Assembly (NCBI GenBank): GCA_001687465.1
Contig: LVLI01000654.1
Span: 1 to 39,539, forward strand
Reading direction: 5' to 3'
From: Halocafeteria seosinensis
Taxonomy: Eukaryota > Sar > Bigyra > Bicosoecida
DNA length: 39,539 nt
Shown here: one piece after another, positions 9,679 through 22,100 of the stretch
How positions within the stretch are numbered: the first letter of the stretch is position 1
Layout of the letters: every line of letters begins with the position of its first letter
Program-made: the position numbers and the translations under genes
The notes under the pieces: generated by a model
Told to the model about the DNA's origin: nothing
The model's database searches: none
Seen by the model: only the letters and a program-made list of their open reading frames with translations

Positions 9679-11311
9679 TCAGCAGCTTTGCGAGGGGCGC
9701 TCTTTGACGCGGCGAACTCCTGCCTTCTCCACCCCAAACTTACACGTTGCATTAGCCCGACTAGACGATTTCACCAACGACGCGTTCCTCTCACCTTCTG
9801 CCCAATACAAAAGCAATCGATTAGAGCACATATGCGACCATGTTTCCCCTAATGCCGGTACGAGGCAGGCAGACTTATCATCTGTCCGGAAGCGAGTTGT
9901 CATGTGGTTGGTTATGACAACAGCAAGACTGTACTTTGACGCTAATTTATGTAACTGTTGGGATAAACTAATCAGCTGTTTCGTCCGTCCAGCATAATCA
10001 CCCCCGTGACGGTAATGAAACGCCAGTGAGTCAATAATGATGAGTTTCACCGGATGCTGAGGGGAGTCCTCGGAGACTTGCTCAATTTGCTTCTCCAGAG
10101 AATTGATGGCCGCCACTTGTTCAAACACATCACAACACCGAATTACTTGAAGCCTAGACAATAGTTCTTCTAATTTGGGTACCGACGGCACAGCGTCGGT
10201 TCCCACCTTCCTGATTTGCTTCTGCAGCCGGTGATATCCAACGTAAATGTCAGCGCTAATAACATCGGCATCTCTTTGTCACCGTACCTGTTTCATTATT
10301 TCAAGATGATCCCGTAGACCGGAGGCGATTTCAGCTTCCCGTTCAATCATGAACGATCCTTCGGTATCTATGTAGATGACACTCCCATCGACACCTGTAA
10401 AGCGTTTCGGGATCCAGCAGTCTGCAGCTAGTTGCATACACATTTGTGTTTTCCCTACACCAGGAACTCCACATATCTCAGTCACTTCCCCTAAGGGTAT
10501 TCCACCACCTAGTATAGCATCAAGGGGTTTACAAAATGTAATTATAGTTCCCGCCTCACTCTGCGGATGATGAATTCACATACACACACGCACATTGTGA
10601 CATATACACGCACCAGCATGGGAACCATTGACGTACTAGAATATCCAACGCCGTCGCCGGCTGTTCACTCGATCCATAACTCTGCTGCTGTCGTCTCACA
10701 CAGTCTTCTTCGGTTCTGCTTCGCTTCGCCCCTACACCTGACGCAGAAGTACAAGTACCGGTAGTGGAATCCGGTTCGCTTCGCTCTTGTTGTCGGGCGC
10801 CTTCTCCCAGCACTTGTTGAATATCTTTGACAATCGTTTTGGCTGCCTTGGCATCGACTTTAAGCTCTGTAATGAGCCATTCATTTATCAAACACGAAAT
10901 TCAAATTGTCTTCCGATTCCTCGCCTTGATTTTACCCACCTTTCAGAAGCTGAGATGTGCTCAAATCTGCAGACAAGATAAAAACAAAAGAGAAGAAGGC
11001 CGTCATGCCATTGGAATGGACAAAATGTCCTTGTATACTGCGTACAAGGATACGCACCTTGAACTTCAGCAATCTTTTGGAATCCAGATCGTAATAATGC
11101 CTCTGTCATGCATAGATACGACGAATAAAACACATCCATAATGAAGAATTAGATTCTCCCCGATATCATATGAGCTATCGTAGAAGCACGACAGAGATCG
11201 ATAAAGTGGTGTATGGAAGGTGTACTTACCCTTGGTGGTCTGGCTCAAGGAGGAGCTCGAGATGAGTGCTCCTTTATACCCTGTATATTCACCACTATTG
11301 TCACCACTCAT
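9679..11311 (-). CDS. RAD51C: RAD51C-like recombinase paralog
   Basis: Six exons, 11311-11230, 11102-11058, 10966-10940, 10866-10637, 10560-10288 and 10221-9679, give 399 aa. All five introns (127, 91, 73, 76 and 66 nt) are GT-AG and phase-consistent. The N-terminal helical segment (ALLRSGFQKIAEVQ, residues about 28-41) matches the RAD51C N-domain. The core reads TFCKPLDAILGGGIPLGEV, then Walker A GVPGVGKT (residues 159-166), IYIDTEGSF, Walker B LIIID (about 279-283), VITNHMTTRF and VPALGETW, following animal RAD51C. RAD51C acts in the BCDX2 and CX3 paralog complexes in homologous recombination and Holliday-junction processing. The C-terminus after the ATPase core is short and basic (RRVKERPSQ), possibly standing in for the animal nuclear localisation tail. 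The third exon is only 27 nt. It is divergent from the RING gene, with 67 bp between start codons. Confidence 0.92.
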
Positions 11312-11378
11312 ATTTTCGACGTCTTTTAATACCTATTGGTGTGTCTACATGATGCACCTGACAATCAGAATATGAAAA
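11312..11378. promoter_or_regulatory. 67-bp divergent promoter region, RAD51C / RING gene
   Basis: The start codons of RAD51C (11311, minus) and the RING gene (11379, plus) are only 67 bp apart, so both promoters and 5'-UTRs must overlap here or lie inside the coding regions. The segment is AT-rich in parts (TCTTTTAATACCTATTG). No classic TATA pair is evident. Confidence 0.5.
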
Positions 11379-12981
11379 ATGAAAGTAATACAGCAGAATT
11401 CGGATGAATTAAGGCTGCAACATTGGAAGCGTAATGCGCGTTTATGGGCTTTTCTGTGCTCTATGAGCATAATTTTGCTGTGTATTATTGAATACATATA
11501 CCCCAGAGTCTCGTTATCATGCGTGCAACACCCGAACCAAAATGCAGGCCGTGGGAAACGAGTATTGACCTCGGGAACTGGATTATGGAAGGCCCGAACG
11601 AGCTTGCGGAGGCATTTAGAGGAGGATACAGAGCGTAAGCAAGGGAATACAGAAGATCCGGAAAGTTCAACCAAGCCCTCAGAGGATGTGGATTGCGTAA
11701 TGGATCGGTGGGTGTGGTCATTGAACCCATTTGTGGACTCTTACATGATTAAACATGAACAGGAAAATTTCGAATTAGTTAGTGTGGAATTGATCAAAGA
11801 GACCAAAGCGTCGAAAAAGTCCATTTATGACACGTCGACGAGTTCAACGACGACCACTAGCACAACGGTCGCTTCGTCCGAAGATGATAATCCCCAACCA
11901 GCAGAGTCAACCAAGCACAATAGCGCCGGGAAGAATGGTGAAGACAGAACGCAGTATAGTGTCTTTCTAAAGTCCCAAACACCGGAACGAAAGCATCGTC
12001 TAGGAACATACGCCTCTTTGGAATGGGCCAAGAATATATATCAACGCATTGAGAAATTCTTGGAAGAAACAAAAGGCGTAAATGATTCCTCATTACGACT
12101 TGACTTGGATCAGGGTAAGAGCCCGACGACGAAGACAATACTCATAGTCCAGCGTGTGCATCATGTTTGCGACTGTTGTGTTCACAGATAACCGTCTATG
12201 GGTCTTTATCGCCCTGTTAATCAGTTGTTGTACTTTAGTTTACTTGCTGTGGCGACCGTCATTCGAAGAGCTAATGTTTGACCGCAAGCACTCCACGGTG
12301 GTTTTAAGCCAGAGAAATATTGTAGGATACGTCCGACAGGCACGAACATCGACGTTAGAGTATATAAGCAAGGCGCGAGCAAAGCGTATCCATGTCTATG
12401 CCGTTGGGAGACGCTTTGATTTCCGACTGAAAGAGCATTCTGAATACGCGGTAGAGATAGTGGCCGCAGATGATTATGGCCAAGAAGAGGTGATAAGGCT
12501 GGGGTTAGGAGACTTACTGCATGATGCACGCGAAGCGAAAGAAATTGCTTCTACCGTCAATAAGTGGATGATGATGCATGCTCCTTTGAATCACCGGAAC
12601 GCATTATACAGGCCTGTTCGTGTGGAGCGTACATTCAGCGGAGACGCGGAAGCAAAAGAAATAGATGACTTCAGTTTGGCGCAAGTAGTGGGAGACATGC
12701 TTTCGGAAGGGGGTGACGAGGAACCCGAGAATGTGTCTGAGACTGACTCATTGCTAGCATCCCCCTCCAGTGGTCAAGGAGACACGCATTTGAATGGTTC
12801 CTTCTCCGAACACACTTGCGTCATTTGTCGCAGGAACCAACGTTCCACGGTGCTGCTTCCTTGTCGACACCTGTGTCTCTGCGCAAAGTGTGCGAGAACT
12901 GCGTCGGATGGTTCGCGATTGAAACATTGCCCCATGTGCAGGAATCCGATAACACTTGTACTCCCGGTGTTTTCTTCTTGA
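11379..12981 (+). CDS. Two-TM RING-type E3 ubiquitin ligase
   Basis: Two exons, 11379-12114 and 12188-12981, with a 73-nt intron (GTAAG...CACAG) give 509 aa. Residues about 22-45 form a first membrane segment (WAFLCSMSIILLCIIEYIY) and residues about 248-268 a second (WVFIALLISCCTLVYLLW). Between them lies a roughly 200-residue polar loop with a Ser/Thr tract. The C-terminal end (about 455-497) is a RING-HC finger: CVIC, then LPCRHLCLCAKC, then CPMC, which supplies all eight zinc ligands. The PCRHLCLC core is the MGRN1/LOG2/CGRRF1 variety. An organelle or endomembrane E3 role is inferred from the topology. The substrate is unknown. It shares a very short divergent promoter with RAD51C. Confidence 0.85.
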
Positions 12982-13239
12982 CAAGTTGTGCGTCATGGAA
13001 ATTTCTTTACATAACTTAGGGAAGAGCTCTCTTATGGAGTTTGAACCATACTCTTGTGGGAACGGAATGCGTGGTTGAGGCTCTATGGATTACGGACCAT
13101 TCTCAATTATGAATGGGGGAATAAACACCGTTGGTAACAACCGTTGGATTCGAGGAAGCCCAACATTTACCGCTGTACTAATGCGCTTAATCTACTCACC
13201 CATTTGTGATGAGTCGTAATGGACTTCAGAATGCGCAAC

Positions 13240-13340
13240 GATGCGCCACAACGTGAAGGGTTCACCCCACACACGGCCTCGCGTAGCCTGTAGACTACGC
13301 ATCTTCCGGGAGGAGCAATACTAATACACACATGCTCAAC
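13240..13340 (+). repeat. Dispersed repeat, copy 1 (plus orientation)
   Basis: It starts with GATGCGCCACAACGTGAAG (13240-13258), which is exactly the reverse complement of 14218-14236. A second block of about 55 bp follows, with GGCCTCGCGTAGCCTGTAG and CTAATACACACATGCTCA, matching the minus-strand copy at roughly 75% by eye. Stop codons interrupt the frames. Confidence 0.75.
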
Positions 13341-13417
13341 TAGTATGGAAGGAAGACTAAGCACAATTGACAATTAATAGCATGGCAACGTCCGAAATAT
13401 ATCACTGCTCTGGTCTT

Positions 13418-13460
13418 GCGTACCTTGTGTAGACTAGATTTCTTCCGATAGGGGCAATGT
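13418..13460 (+). repeat. Dispersed repeat, copy 2 (partial)
   Basis: The segment GCGTACCTTGTGTAGACTAG, followed by TTTCTTCCGATAGGGGCAAT, matches the central block of copies 1 and 3. The left block (GATGCGCC...) is missing. Confidence 0.55.
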
Positions 13461-14116
13461 TACGCACACCCTTCCTTCATATTATTGGGTAGTTGTCATA
13501 CAGAGAGCTTTCGCTGGAATGGAAGTCGGACGACTTCCCAAGATGAAGATACTTCGGTACTTCGTGGTCATGGTTCCTGTACTTGCATGCTAAAACACTT
13601 GAAAAGCGAACATATTACGATGCGTAACAGGTTTTCCAATGTCGTAGCCAAAACCTCAATCTAGTGTGTCTTAAATTGGCAGTCGTCCATGAAAGTGACT
13701 GGCACAGCATACTCTGGTTGTTCCGCTAGTAGTCAAGCGTGAGCAGGAACATTCTTGCGTTACCTAGCCCGGTGGGACCGTGCATTTTTGTATACGAGTT
13801 TAATCGACGCTTCAGGTCTCTAAGTAGATGAAAAGCTGTACGCTTAAACAATAAGCGTCAGTTTTTCGTTTGAGGTATGAGAGGTCGTGTAGGACACGGA
13901 ATATTCGAGTGGCCTTCTTGTGCCACTCGCCAACGTAGAACGAGAAAGATCGGGGAACATGCCTGAATTGTGCACTGCGGAGGATCTGAAAGTGCAAATA
14001 TAAAAGCGAAGAACTATTGTTTAGGGAGCAAACCTTGAATGAGGACATTCCACCGGCACTACCACTCCGTGAGCAAAGGTCTCGCAAACGGCCAAACGAG
14101 CACAGTCGATGTCGAC

Positions 14117-14236
14117 GTGAGAGTATGTATTAGTAGTGCTTCTACCTGAGGAAACCTAGACTACGTGCTACGCTAGGCCTTGTGGGGAGTGAGTCCTACT
14201 CACAACCGCTCCAGCATCTTCACGTTGTGGCGCATC
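14117..14236 (-). repeat. Dispersed repeat, copy 3 (minus orientation)
   Basis: Read on the minus strand it carries the same 19-nt start as copy 1, then about 25 extra bases, then AGGCCTAGCGTAGCACGTAG, GTTTCCTC and ACTAATACATAC in the same order. Copies 1 and 3 form a long imperfect inverted repeat about 0.8-1 kb apart. Confidence 0.75.
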
Positions 14237-14669
14237 AACGCGATAACACAGCTTAAGACGGTCAGCATCTTGGGGGATAATGCCCAAAATCACCGTTTTG
14301 TCAATCTGCGACCGTTTTCTTTCAGATAATAGAAGCATTATTACATGTGCTTAACAATATTCGGGATTTTGTGTTCGTGGGCACTATTATGCTCGTAACA
14401 CAATTGCTTGCAGTTGATGAACATGACACTCTTCTTGTTCTGAATGGTGACACGGGACTTCTGCTGGGGGTGGGGGGTGGACGGGTCCAAGCGTATCCAT
14501 CCGTCGAAGGCCGGACACGTCCTCGGCCGTGTCGTTGACCGACCGATTCGATGCGTGTTCCTAGCAGATGGATTGATACTCCATCCCCGAGAAAGGCGAG
14601 GCGAGGCGGGGCGAAAACATTGTGTGCGTTACTCTCCGAAACCTACATCGTACCTAACCTGTTACAACA

Positions 14670-16039
14670 ATGTGTGGCATAGAATCCATTGGTCAACTCC
14701 TACCGGTCGTGGACCAGGTGAGAGGGTGGATCGATTTCGAAAAAGCGAAAAAGAAGCAGAAATATGCGCGTTCGATAAAACTTCTTGCCGCAAGGATGGT
14801 GATAGTTGTGACCATATTCTCGTTAAGTATCGTTATCGTGGCGAGACTGCTCAAGTCCGATGCTTGTGGCTATTCCTACCCCTACGTAAAGGTTCAACCG
14901 GATGAGGATACTCCTGCTATCACGTTCGGAGCATGGTTTACGAACATCGACCAAACATGGAGCTGGTCCTCTCAGACACCAACCCTCGTTTGCTGGAATT
15001 TCGATATGATCAGCAAGCGCACCTGTTCTCTATGGGGGTACAAGTACAATAGTGCCATCGCGGACGACGGAGACCTCAGCAGTCTCAAAACCCTAAGATT
15101 CATGTTCCTGAATCTTATGCCAACGGGTGATTCAGTGCAACATGTAGCTTCGTTTAACCAAAGCACTTCTTCAGCGTGCACTGCCCGCCCGAACATCACC
15201 GATACCGACGCAGGCCCTTTACGCGACAGTTGCGGGTTGTACGGTTGGCAACTAACTGAGAAGCCGGGGTATTTTTGGGGACTATGTGTGGCCATGGCAG
15301 TTTGCGGATTGTTCGTATTGATTTTCGAACTTGGTGTCTGGACTCTGGCGAGTGATACAGAAGAGAAGACCTACAAAACCAAAGGACAGCGGTTTCCAGC
15401 GCTAGTCGTTAAGGCCCTCAGGCTGTTGTATTATACTGTCGCCCTTGCTTTCGCCGATTCAGTACGGAGAGTGAATCTTGATGGCTGTCAGGAAATCTAT
15501 GCGAGCTTTTATAGGTTGCAATGGTACGTCGCTGCTCCTGAATGTTTCTTTACATTACTTTGTACTCTTGCGTATGGCATAAGGTAAACTCTCGCAGGAT
15601 ATTGGATCTCCCAGTTCCTGCTATATGTATGGCATGTCTAGTGGTGATTATGCTGACAGTGTGGCTCGAATGGAAGTGCGAGGGGCGGTCGCAAGGGAAA
15701 GGTGTGCTAGTAGCTGTTTCCATCGCTTTAGGTATTGCCATGGCTCTGGCATGGATCTATACATTCATACTCATGAGTTACAACTACGTCAACATGCTGT
15801 ATATGCATTTTACAGACGTCGCACTTCCATTTTTCACAGTGAACTTTCGTCATTGGTCAGTGGATTGGTCTGTTGGCATTTCATTCCGCGCGCTTTCGCT
15901 ATTTTTAACCTCCTGGGACTTGACATCAATTTTCGTCCAACTTTTGGAGTATGCATTATCCTGGCGCTACAATGCTCTGGTGGCTGAATCCTCCCTTGAC
16001 CCCCAAGGAGAGGAAACATTAAACCCACTTTACAAATGA
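14670..16039 (+). CDS. Multi-pass membrane protein of unknown family
   Basis: Two exons, 14670-15523 and 15598-16039, with a 74-nt intron (GTACGT donor, CGCAG acceptor) give 431 aa. The junction restores a Trp codon. The N-terminal about 37 residues are basic and probably cytosolic. Membrane segment 1 spans about 38-60. A loop of about 140 residues follows, rich in Trp and Cys, with NQS and NIT glycosylation-type sites, probably exposed. Further segments lie at about 203-230, 245-263, 287-306, 320-345 and possibly 365-395. The C-terminus is short and acidic. The architecture recalls tetraspan or channel-like proteins, but no family motif was found and no function is assigned. The ATG has the context ACAACAATG. 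It ends 78 bp from the convergent ATM stop. Confidence 0.78.
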
Positions 16040-16117
16040 TTGCTGGTAGTTAGCTGAATCTGATACGTGTTTTATCCTTGAGAGCATGTTCTGGTGTTTT
16101 GATTCAAACGGGACCCT

Positions 16118-19100
16118 TTACAAGTGCGGAAGCCAACCGTGGAACATTTTCGCCAGATTCCTCCTATCGGTTGCTGAAGTGATTAGTGACTGAACCTGTC
16201 TCTCAACTGATAGCTCTTCTATGTTTCCGAGAGTTCCTGAATTATCCAATCCTTTGCCTTTGAGTTTTTGTTCGATTCTACGAAGGGCGTGCAGGGCGGC
16301 TACGTTCTCCTGCTCGATTTGTGAAAGCTCTGTTTCCCGCATTGAGGCAAGCCGCTCTTCAGCCTCTTCGACCGAGAATTGTTGAACATCGGTGAGAGAG
16401 CTGTTTTGCGAGGAAGGACTAGAACCAAGCTCCGTTTGATTCAAAGAAACATCAAAATCTGGGGTTATTGAATCTCGCTGTGCTTGCTGAACTTTCTTCG
16501 ACGTGATTTTCCACTTTGTGATTGGATCATATACCAGAACTTCAGCTAGGGTTAAAATGTGCTTTTTATGGTATCGCAGCTGTCTCAGGGTGCTTTCACA
16601 GCTGCGACGAAACGGGCCCTCCAGACCGAACTTCCCCATACCATCTACGATGTCCCGAGTTAAGCGGAATGGCACGACTTCCGGAGAACACAGCTGCTTA
16701 CCTTGTTCGAAGACAATGCCAAAATCAATGTGTACGACTTCACCAGAGTTACTGTCAAGAAGTATGTTGCTTGTATGTCTGTCCCCAATTCCCGCAATGT
16801 GTCCCACCATGCTTGCCACCGCGGCCGTATGTGTATAGTTTTGACGCGCCCAGAGCCACGTGCACGCACTAGCAAATTTCTCGTGGAACCAGTAGCGCAA
16901 CACAGGATGGATATTTTCGACTACTTCATCATATACCTGCATGAATACAAGAAAAATAAAATCGTCTCCTATTAAAACGCTTAGTTACAACACCTACCTC
17001 TTGTCGTCGATCTCCCTTTCCGCTGCGCCACTCGTCCCCTGCAGCTTTGAGTAGTTTTATTGTGCGCTCCACAGTCCAATCTTTAGGGTGATATCGAGCA
17101 TGCCCATTTGTTGTTTTTCCATTACACAACCAGTGAGACAGTGGTTCTGTGTCCTGTACCCATTCTAGCAGCCCACTTTTCCCCGAAAAAGGATAAACTC
17201 CGTAGGTTCTTATCCTCAGACTCCGCTTAGCGCAGTCGAGGCTTTGAGACAGCAAGACATTGACTGAGCTAAACAGCTGCTGAATAACTGCATCCGTTCG
17301 AGTATCGTCGTATTTCAGCAGTTGCTTATACTTTCTGCCGTCGGATCCAAAGCACTTCAGTATTTTTGGTGCAGTGATTCCAGAGGTGCTGACCATGTAG
17401 CTTCCCGCATATTTCGCCACAGTGGGAAACGGAAGATGGATCTGCGATTCTTTCTCAACCAGACTGGACTTAGTGTAGTGGGAGACTAGAAGAGAAGATC
17501 TGGTATGCAAATTTGCTGAGTATTCACACGTAAAGTCCAGGTCGATATTCAAAGCTTCTTTTAAATTTTGAATCCCATCCGAATTATTTCGTGCAGTAAG
17601 AACTGGCGTGAGTTCCATCATCTCTTTCTGTTTGGTAGCATCAAAGAAATCTAACCATGTCGTAGACTGGTCTTTGTGACTCACTGCTGTGCTGGAAAGG
17701 GAAATTCTTTGACCAGCTTCTTCCTTCGGGAGCTTATACTCCGCCAACTCCTCGTGCGCCCGAGATTGGATCTTCAGGGCCTTTACAATCCGATTATGAG
17801 TCGTTGACAATTGGGAGATACATCTCAGGAGCCGGCATAGGAGAGCATTGTTTTCTTGATCCGCTAGCATTGCCAGAACATTTGGCAAGACCTTGTAAGG
17901 GTACTGCTCCGCTACATACACCAATACTTCCAACAAGAGAGTCTTGATCGACGAAAGATTTTCTCCACCATCCAATGAAGCGAACCTTGCAGCCATTTGA
18001 TACGCAAGTGGTATCCAATAAGCCCGCGGTATTTCTCTTAGATGCTTTCGCACCAGTTGCAAGACTGCATCATTTTTCTTGTTGTGGAAACATAAACTGA
18101 CAATACGATACATAATCGTTAATACGAGAAACAGCCTGTCAGTCCCAAGCCTCCGCGTTGAGCATAGATTTGCACCCACGAATTTAATAGCAGCAATGTA
18201 GTGCTGGAATGCCTTCATTAATCCGCTTTCTCTAGTGGCGGCTTGAGTCTTAACAACTTCTTCATCCATGTCCACCATAGACTTTAGGGTTTTGAACTGA
18301 TTCAAGAACTCGAATAGACCCTTACCAGTAACCCGCTTGATAGCTTCCTCATCGTTGCATTTCTCCTTCTTCCGCAAGCGCACTGCCTTCTGACGTATGC
18401 CTTGTACTTCTCTATACAACGCCCTTCTGGCGTCTCGATGTTTGGCTTCGACAGCGCCCTCCGCCCCGGTGATGTGTTCTTCAAGCTGAGTGCAAAATCC
18501 ATCCAAGAATTGAGCTAGACGTACGTGAGAGTGTAAAGACACACGTGCTATTCCAGAGGCGTCTGCCAGGGAGCAGCAGCACTCAAATATAGAGTAGGGT
18601 TGCATTACACTTATTGCTTGGCCTTGCGGGAACTCCAAGGAAGTCAATAGAGACTGAATCTGGTCTTTAATATCGGAAACAGCTTTTCCCGTACGATCTT
18701 CTATCACTGGCATGCTTACTTCACCGTAGAAATCTCCAGGAGAAGCTCCGTTATCCAAAAGCATATCGCCAAGCTGCATTCCAGACATGGACACCGTCGC
18801 GGCTGCAACTTGGAAAGGAAAATAGGAAGGTTTCGTTAGTTTGCTATGTGGTAAGATCTCTTCAGCGATCGATACCATTTCCCTGGACTTGTTAGCGATA
18901 GTTTTCGCCAGCCTCTCGAGGGCGGAATTCCCCTTTTCAACAGTCGACGCTGAAAGCTCTCTGAGACACAGAGTCAAGGAGCTGCAAGCGATGGAGATGC
19001 TAGATAATGCAACATCACCTGACGCGAAAGTGTTACTTGAGCTATTAAATGGAATGAGCCTTTGAAGAGTCGCATAGGTCGCGAATTGTTCTCCCCGGGT

Positions 19101-22100
19101 TAAACTCATGGCGTGCAATGCGTCATAAAGCCTACAGGGTGGAGCGAATGCTTCACTATTCGACGACGCACCTGGGGCTTTATTACATTGACGAAGGACA
19201 CGCCAGTTCGCGTCTACCGTTACAAGATCCTGTATCGCCTTACAGTACACAAGAGAGCCATTAGCGTCACTAGATTGCCTAACCAAATTTACCACGTGGT
19301 CTTGAGCTGGTTCAACGATACACTGAAGTAACTTGGAATAATCTCCGTTCGTTACCGTTGTGTGCAAGAAGTCTCGCATTTCCTTAATAAGATACTTGTT
19401 ACTTCTTGACGTGCCCCTCTTGGTGAGAAACCGATGCTCGGATTCCGCCCAACTAGACAAATCTTCCGTTCTACGAACACCATCCAAGATCTTGGCAACA
19501 TCCTCTCCGTAATGAAGGTTTTGGAACATATCCCATTCCTCCTCCGCCAGTGCAACGTTTTTGATAAAGTTGTTCGCCTCATCATTGGTAGTGGTAGCAC
19601 CATGCACAAAATCTGGGTCGATACGTAGAACATCGGCAAACGACTTCGTTTGGTTTGAGCAGCCTGATATATTACATGCTGCAGAGGTCTCAGCTGTTTT
19701 CACATCCGTGGAGTTCATGGACGTGGGGATGGCGTCAGCTATTTTTAGCACTAGCGAAGGGAAGTACGTAGAGGCATCATTGTTTTCCACGAATGATGAG
19801 CCCAGCTTCCGCGCAATTTCATCACAATACTTCTTCAGTCGGGTTGAGTCCGATACATACGTCTCTACTTGACAGACTTCCGAAAGTAAACGTAGACTCC
19901 CTGGAGTCCATGCGCTTCCCGCAAATGATAACCGAATGGTTCTCTTCAGGAAGTTAACGTGCTCACGGTAAGTGGAGGAGCGACTTCTCTTCTTTTTCCG
20001 GACGGGACATAAAACCGAACGAGAAGACTTGCCAGATGTCGCTTCCTCCGAAACTGAGGCCTCAATACCAAAGTAGCTCCAAGACAGAAAATTCAGTACT
20101 TCGGAGCAGACGGCTAACCACCACTCATCACCACGGGATGTTAACATTGAAAGTCCTGAGATCAGTGCATCGACGCTGGTTTCACTAGGATGATAAAATT
20201 GTGAGCATTCTACAGAAAATATTTCCACCAACGTCTTCGCATTCTCGTCCGATAGTTTGTACGTTCCACTCGGATAGGCAACGTTTTCAGGAAGAGCAGT
20301 AGACGCTACACCGCAAAGGCGTACCACTACACTTAAGAGCATCCAACTAACAACTGCAACCTGATCTCGTTCGGGGAAACCTGGGAATATCTCAACCCAC
20401 CACCTTATTTGATATGCGTCAGACATGCAACATTGTGCCAGTACTGCGAACAACGCGTACTTGCCATAATATGGGCAGTGCGACAGTTTCTCCCAGAATT
20501 CCTCAGTTGTAAGAGCAGCAAGGAAAACCGAATCCACATTCCAGTCTATATATGGAGTGTCTACCTTGCTGCTATTTAACTGAACTAATTGCTCCTCAAC
20601 CATTGTCACTGTATCAGTGGGAACAAGCAGCCCTGAAGATGTCGAGTTTCCTCGAAACGTGAAAGAGCGTAAAGTAGGTCTACACTGAGTTATTGCTTCG
20701 ATGAACTCTTTGGAACATCCTGACACACTGACATCTCCTGATTCGTAACTGCCATGCAATACATTCGAAAAATGGAGTGTATCCAAGTTGTTCAAGGAGA
20801 GAGCAACCGCAGCATCACGGGGAGTTGCCGAATGCTCAGCAGCAAGTATTCTGAGAGTACACATATCAGAAATCTCTGAGCAAGTCCACACCAAAGAAGT
20901 CCATCTTGCTGATCGTAACCTACTCAAGACTTGCCACAGTAAGGGATGACAACTTCGAACTTGAGAAACGGGAAACGGCAACGACCTACTAAGAAACTTA
21001 CTTATATCTTGGTGAATGGACGAGCTATAGGAAGAAATTTGTGCTTTCCTACTCACTTCGAAAAAATATCCATCAGCTACAAGATTATATTGAGTCTTCA
21101 TCGCCGCCACCGTTTCTAAGACCTCCGAGAGAAATGGATCGTGGATGTAGCCGCAGTTGCAAATATATTGCAACACCTCAATAGTAGAATCGTACTCTTC
21201 TGATGTATAGATATCACGCACTGTCGTTATATCACTGTGTTTCTTCCAGCATCGGATAGTACTCCTCAAGCCTCGTGCTAGAAATGACACGACTGTTTGT
21301 CCCGGTAACAGGAATCGGTCTTCTACGCACTCCGGGATCCAGCCGAACACAAAGCGTTGAATCAAATCACATATACTCAAAATGTTTCCCTTCTGCCCGT
21401 CAATATCCTTCGAGGATACAGTGTTTTCGAAAATTTGCTGCAAAAGTAGGGCTTCCGCAGTCTGGATCCTTTGCCTGTCTTCCCACTGCAACTCCAGGCA
21501 ATAACGAAACGTCTTCATTATCGTTCCGAAGAACTGGGTAAACTGCTGATAGACAAGGTAGCTTGACTGAGTAGCTCGCAGCGACCCAGCATCAAGGATA
21601 AGAAGGGCATGAAAACTCCGTAGAAGTCTAGCGCATGGCTCAAGAACTGTGTGAGAAATCCCATGTAATCTCGCCTCTGAAACATCCTTCCCTGAGTTCG
21701 AGTTTGCTACGTTCCTATTTGCGTCAGCAAAGCCGGTGTACACCTCGTCTTTCAGGTACCACTTACCCTGCTGATATACACTGGGATGCAAAAAGCACCC
21801 TAAAGCCAAGGAGCACCCCTGCGCTAGAATGAACGAGGTTTCGAGGCTTTTCTGGCTATCCAGTTTGGAAGCACCTAGGTGTTCGATACTACTCCCCAAG
21901 AATTCGACAAGAAATTCTGCATGCTCGGCTTCTCCAGCGACTAAACAATTCAGTAGGAAACGGACAACACTTTGAAGTACATCGGGAGATAGAAGCAGGC
22001 CTATTGACTTCATTATACTGTTAAGCGGCTTTAACACTCGAAAGACCCGATCCAGTTGTTTAAAGCTCCCCCGCCGATCCAGATATGTAAAAATGTGTGA

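Larger units (their letters stand above)
12982..14669. other. 1.7-kb gene-poor region with diverged repeats
   Basis: No confident gene was found. It holds three copies of a diverged repeat of about 100 bp (listed separately), a GTGAGT-CCT-ACTCAC hairpin near 14190, and a purine-rich run (GGCGAGGCGAGGCGGGGCG) near 14595. A minus-strand frame at 14087-13812 (91 codons) contains a possible 48-nt intron ending TGCACTTTCAG, directly downstream of the minus-oriented repeat copy. It may be a remnant gene but matches nothing I know. No tRNA is visible. It separates two same-strand genes. Confidence 0.55.

Noticed and set aside
13240-13300. Repeat copy read as IS5-type transposase (DAPQRE motif)
   Set aside because: The match covers only six residues, the following residues do not fit the family, and a stop interrupts the frame.
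14347-14905. Plus-strand ORFs before and overlapping the membrane-protein gene
   Set aside because: The second overlaps the real gene out of frame; the first is short, GC-biased and matches nothing.
15572-15597. 14- or 26-nt introns in the membrane-protein gene
   Set aside because: Both are phase-compatible, but a 74-nt intron with a GTACGT donor at 15524 and the same acceptor fits the size and consensus of all other introns.
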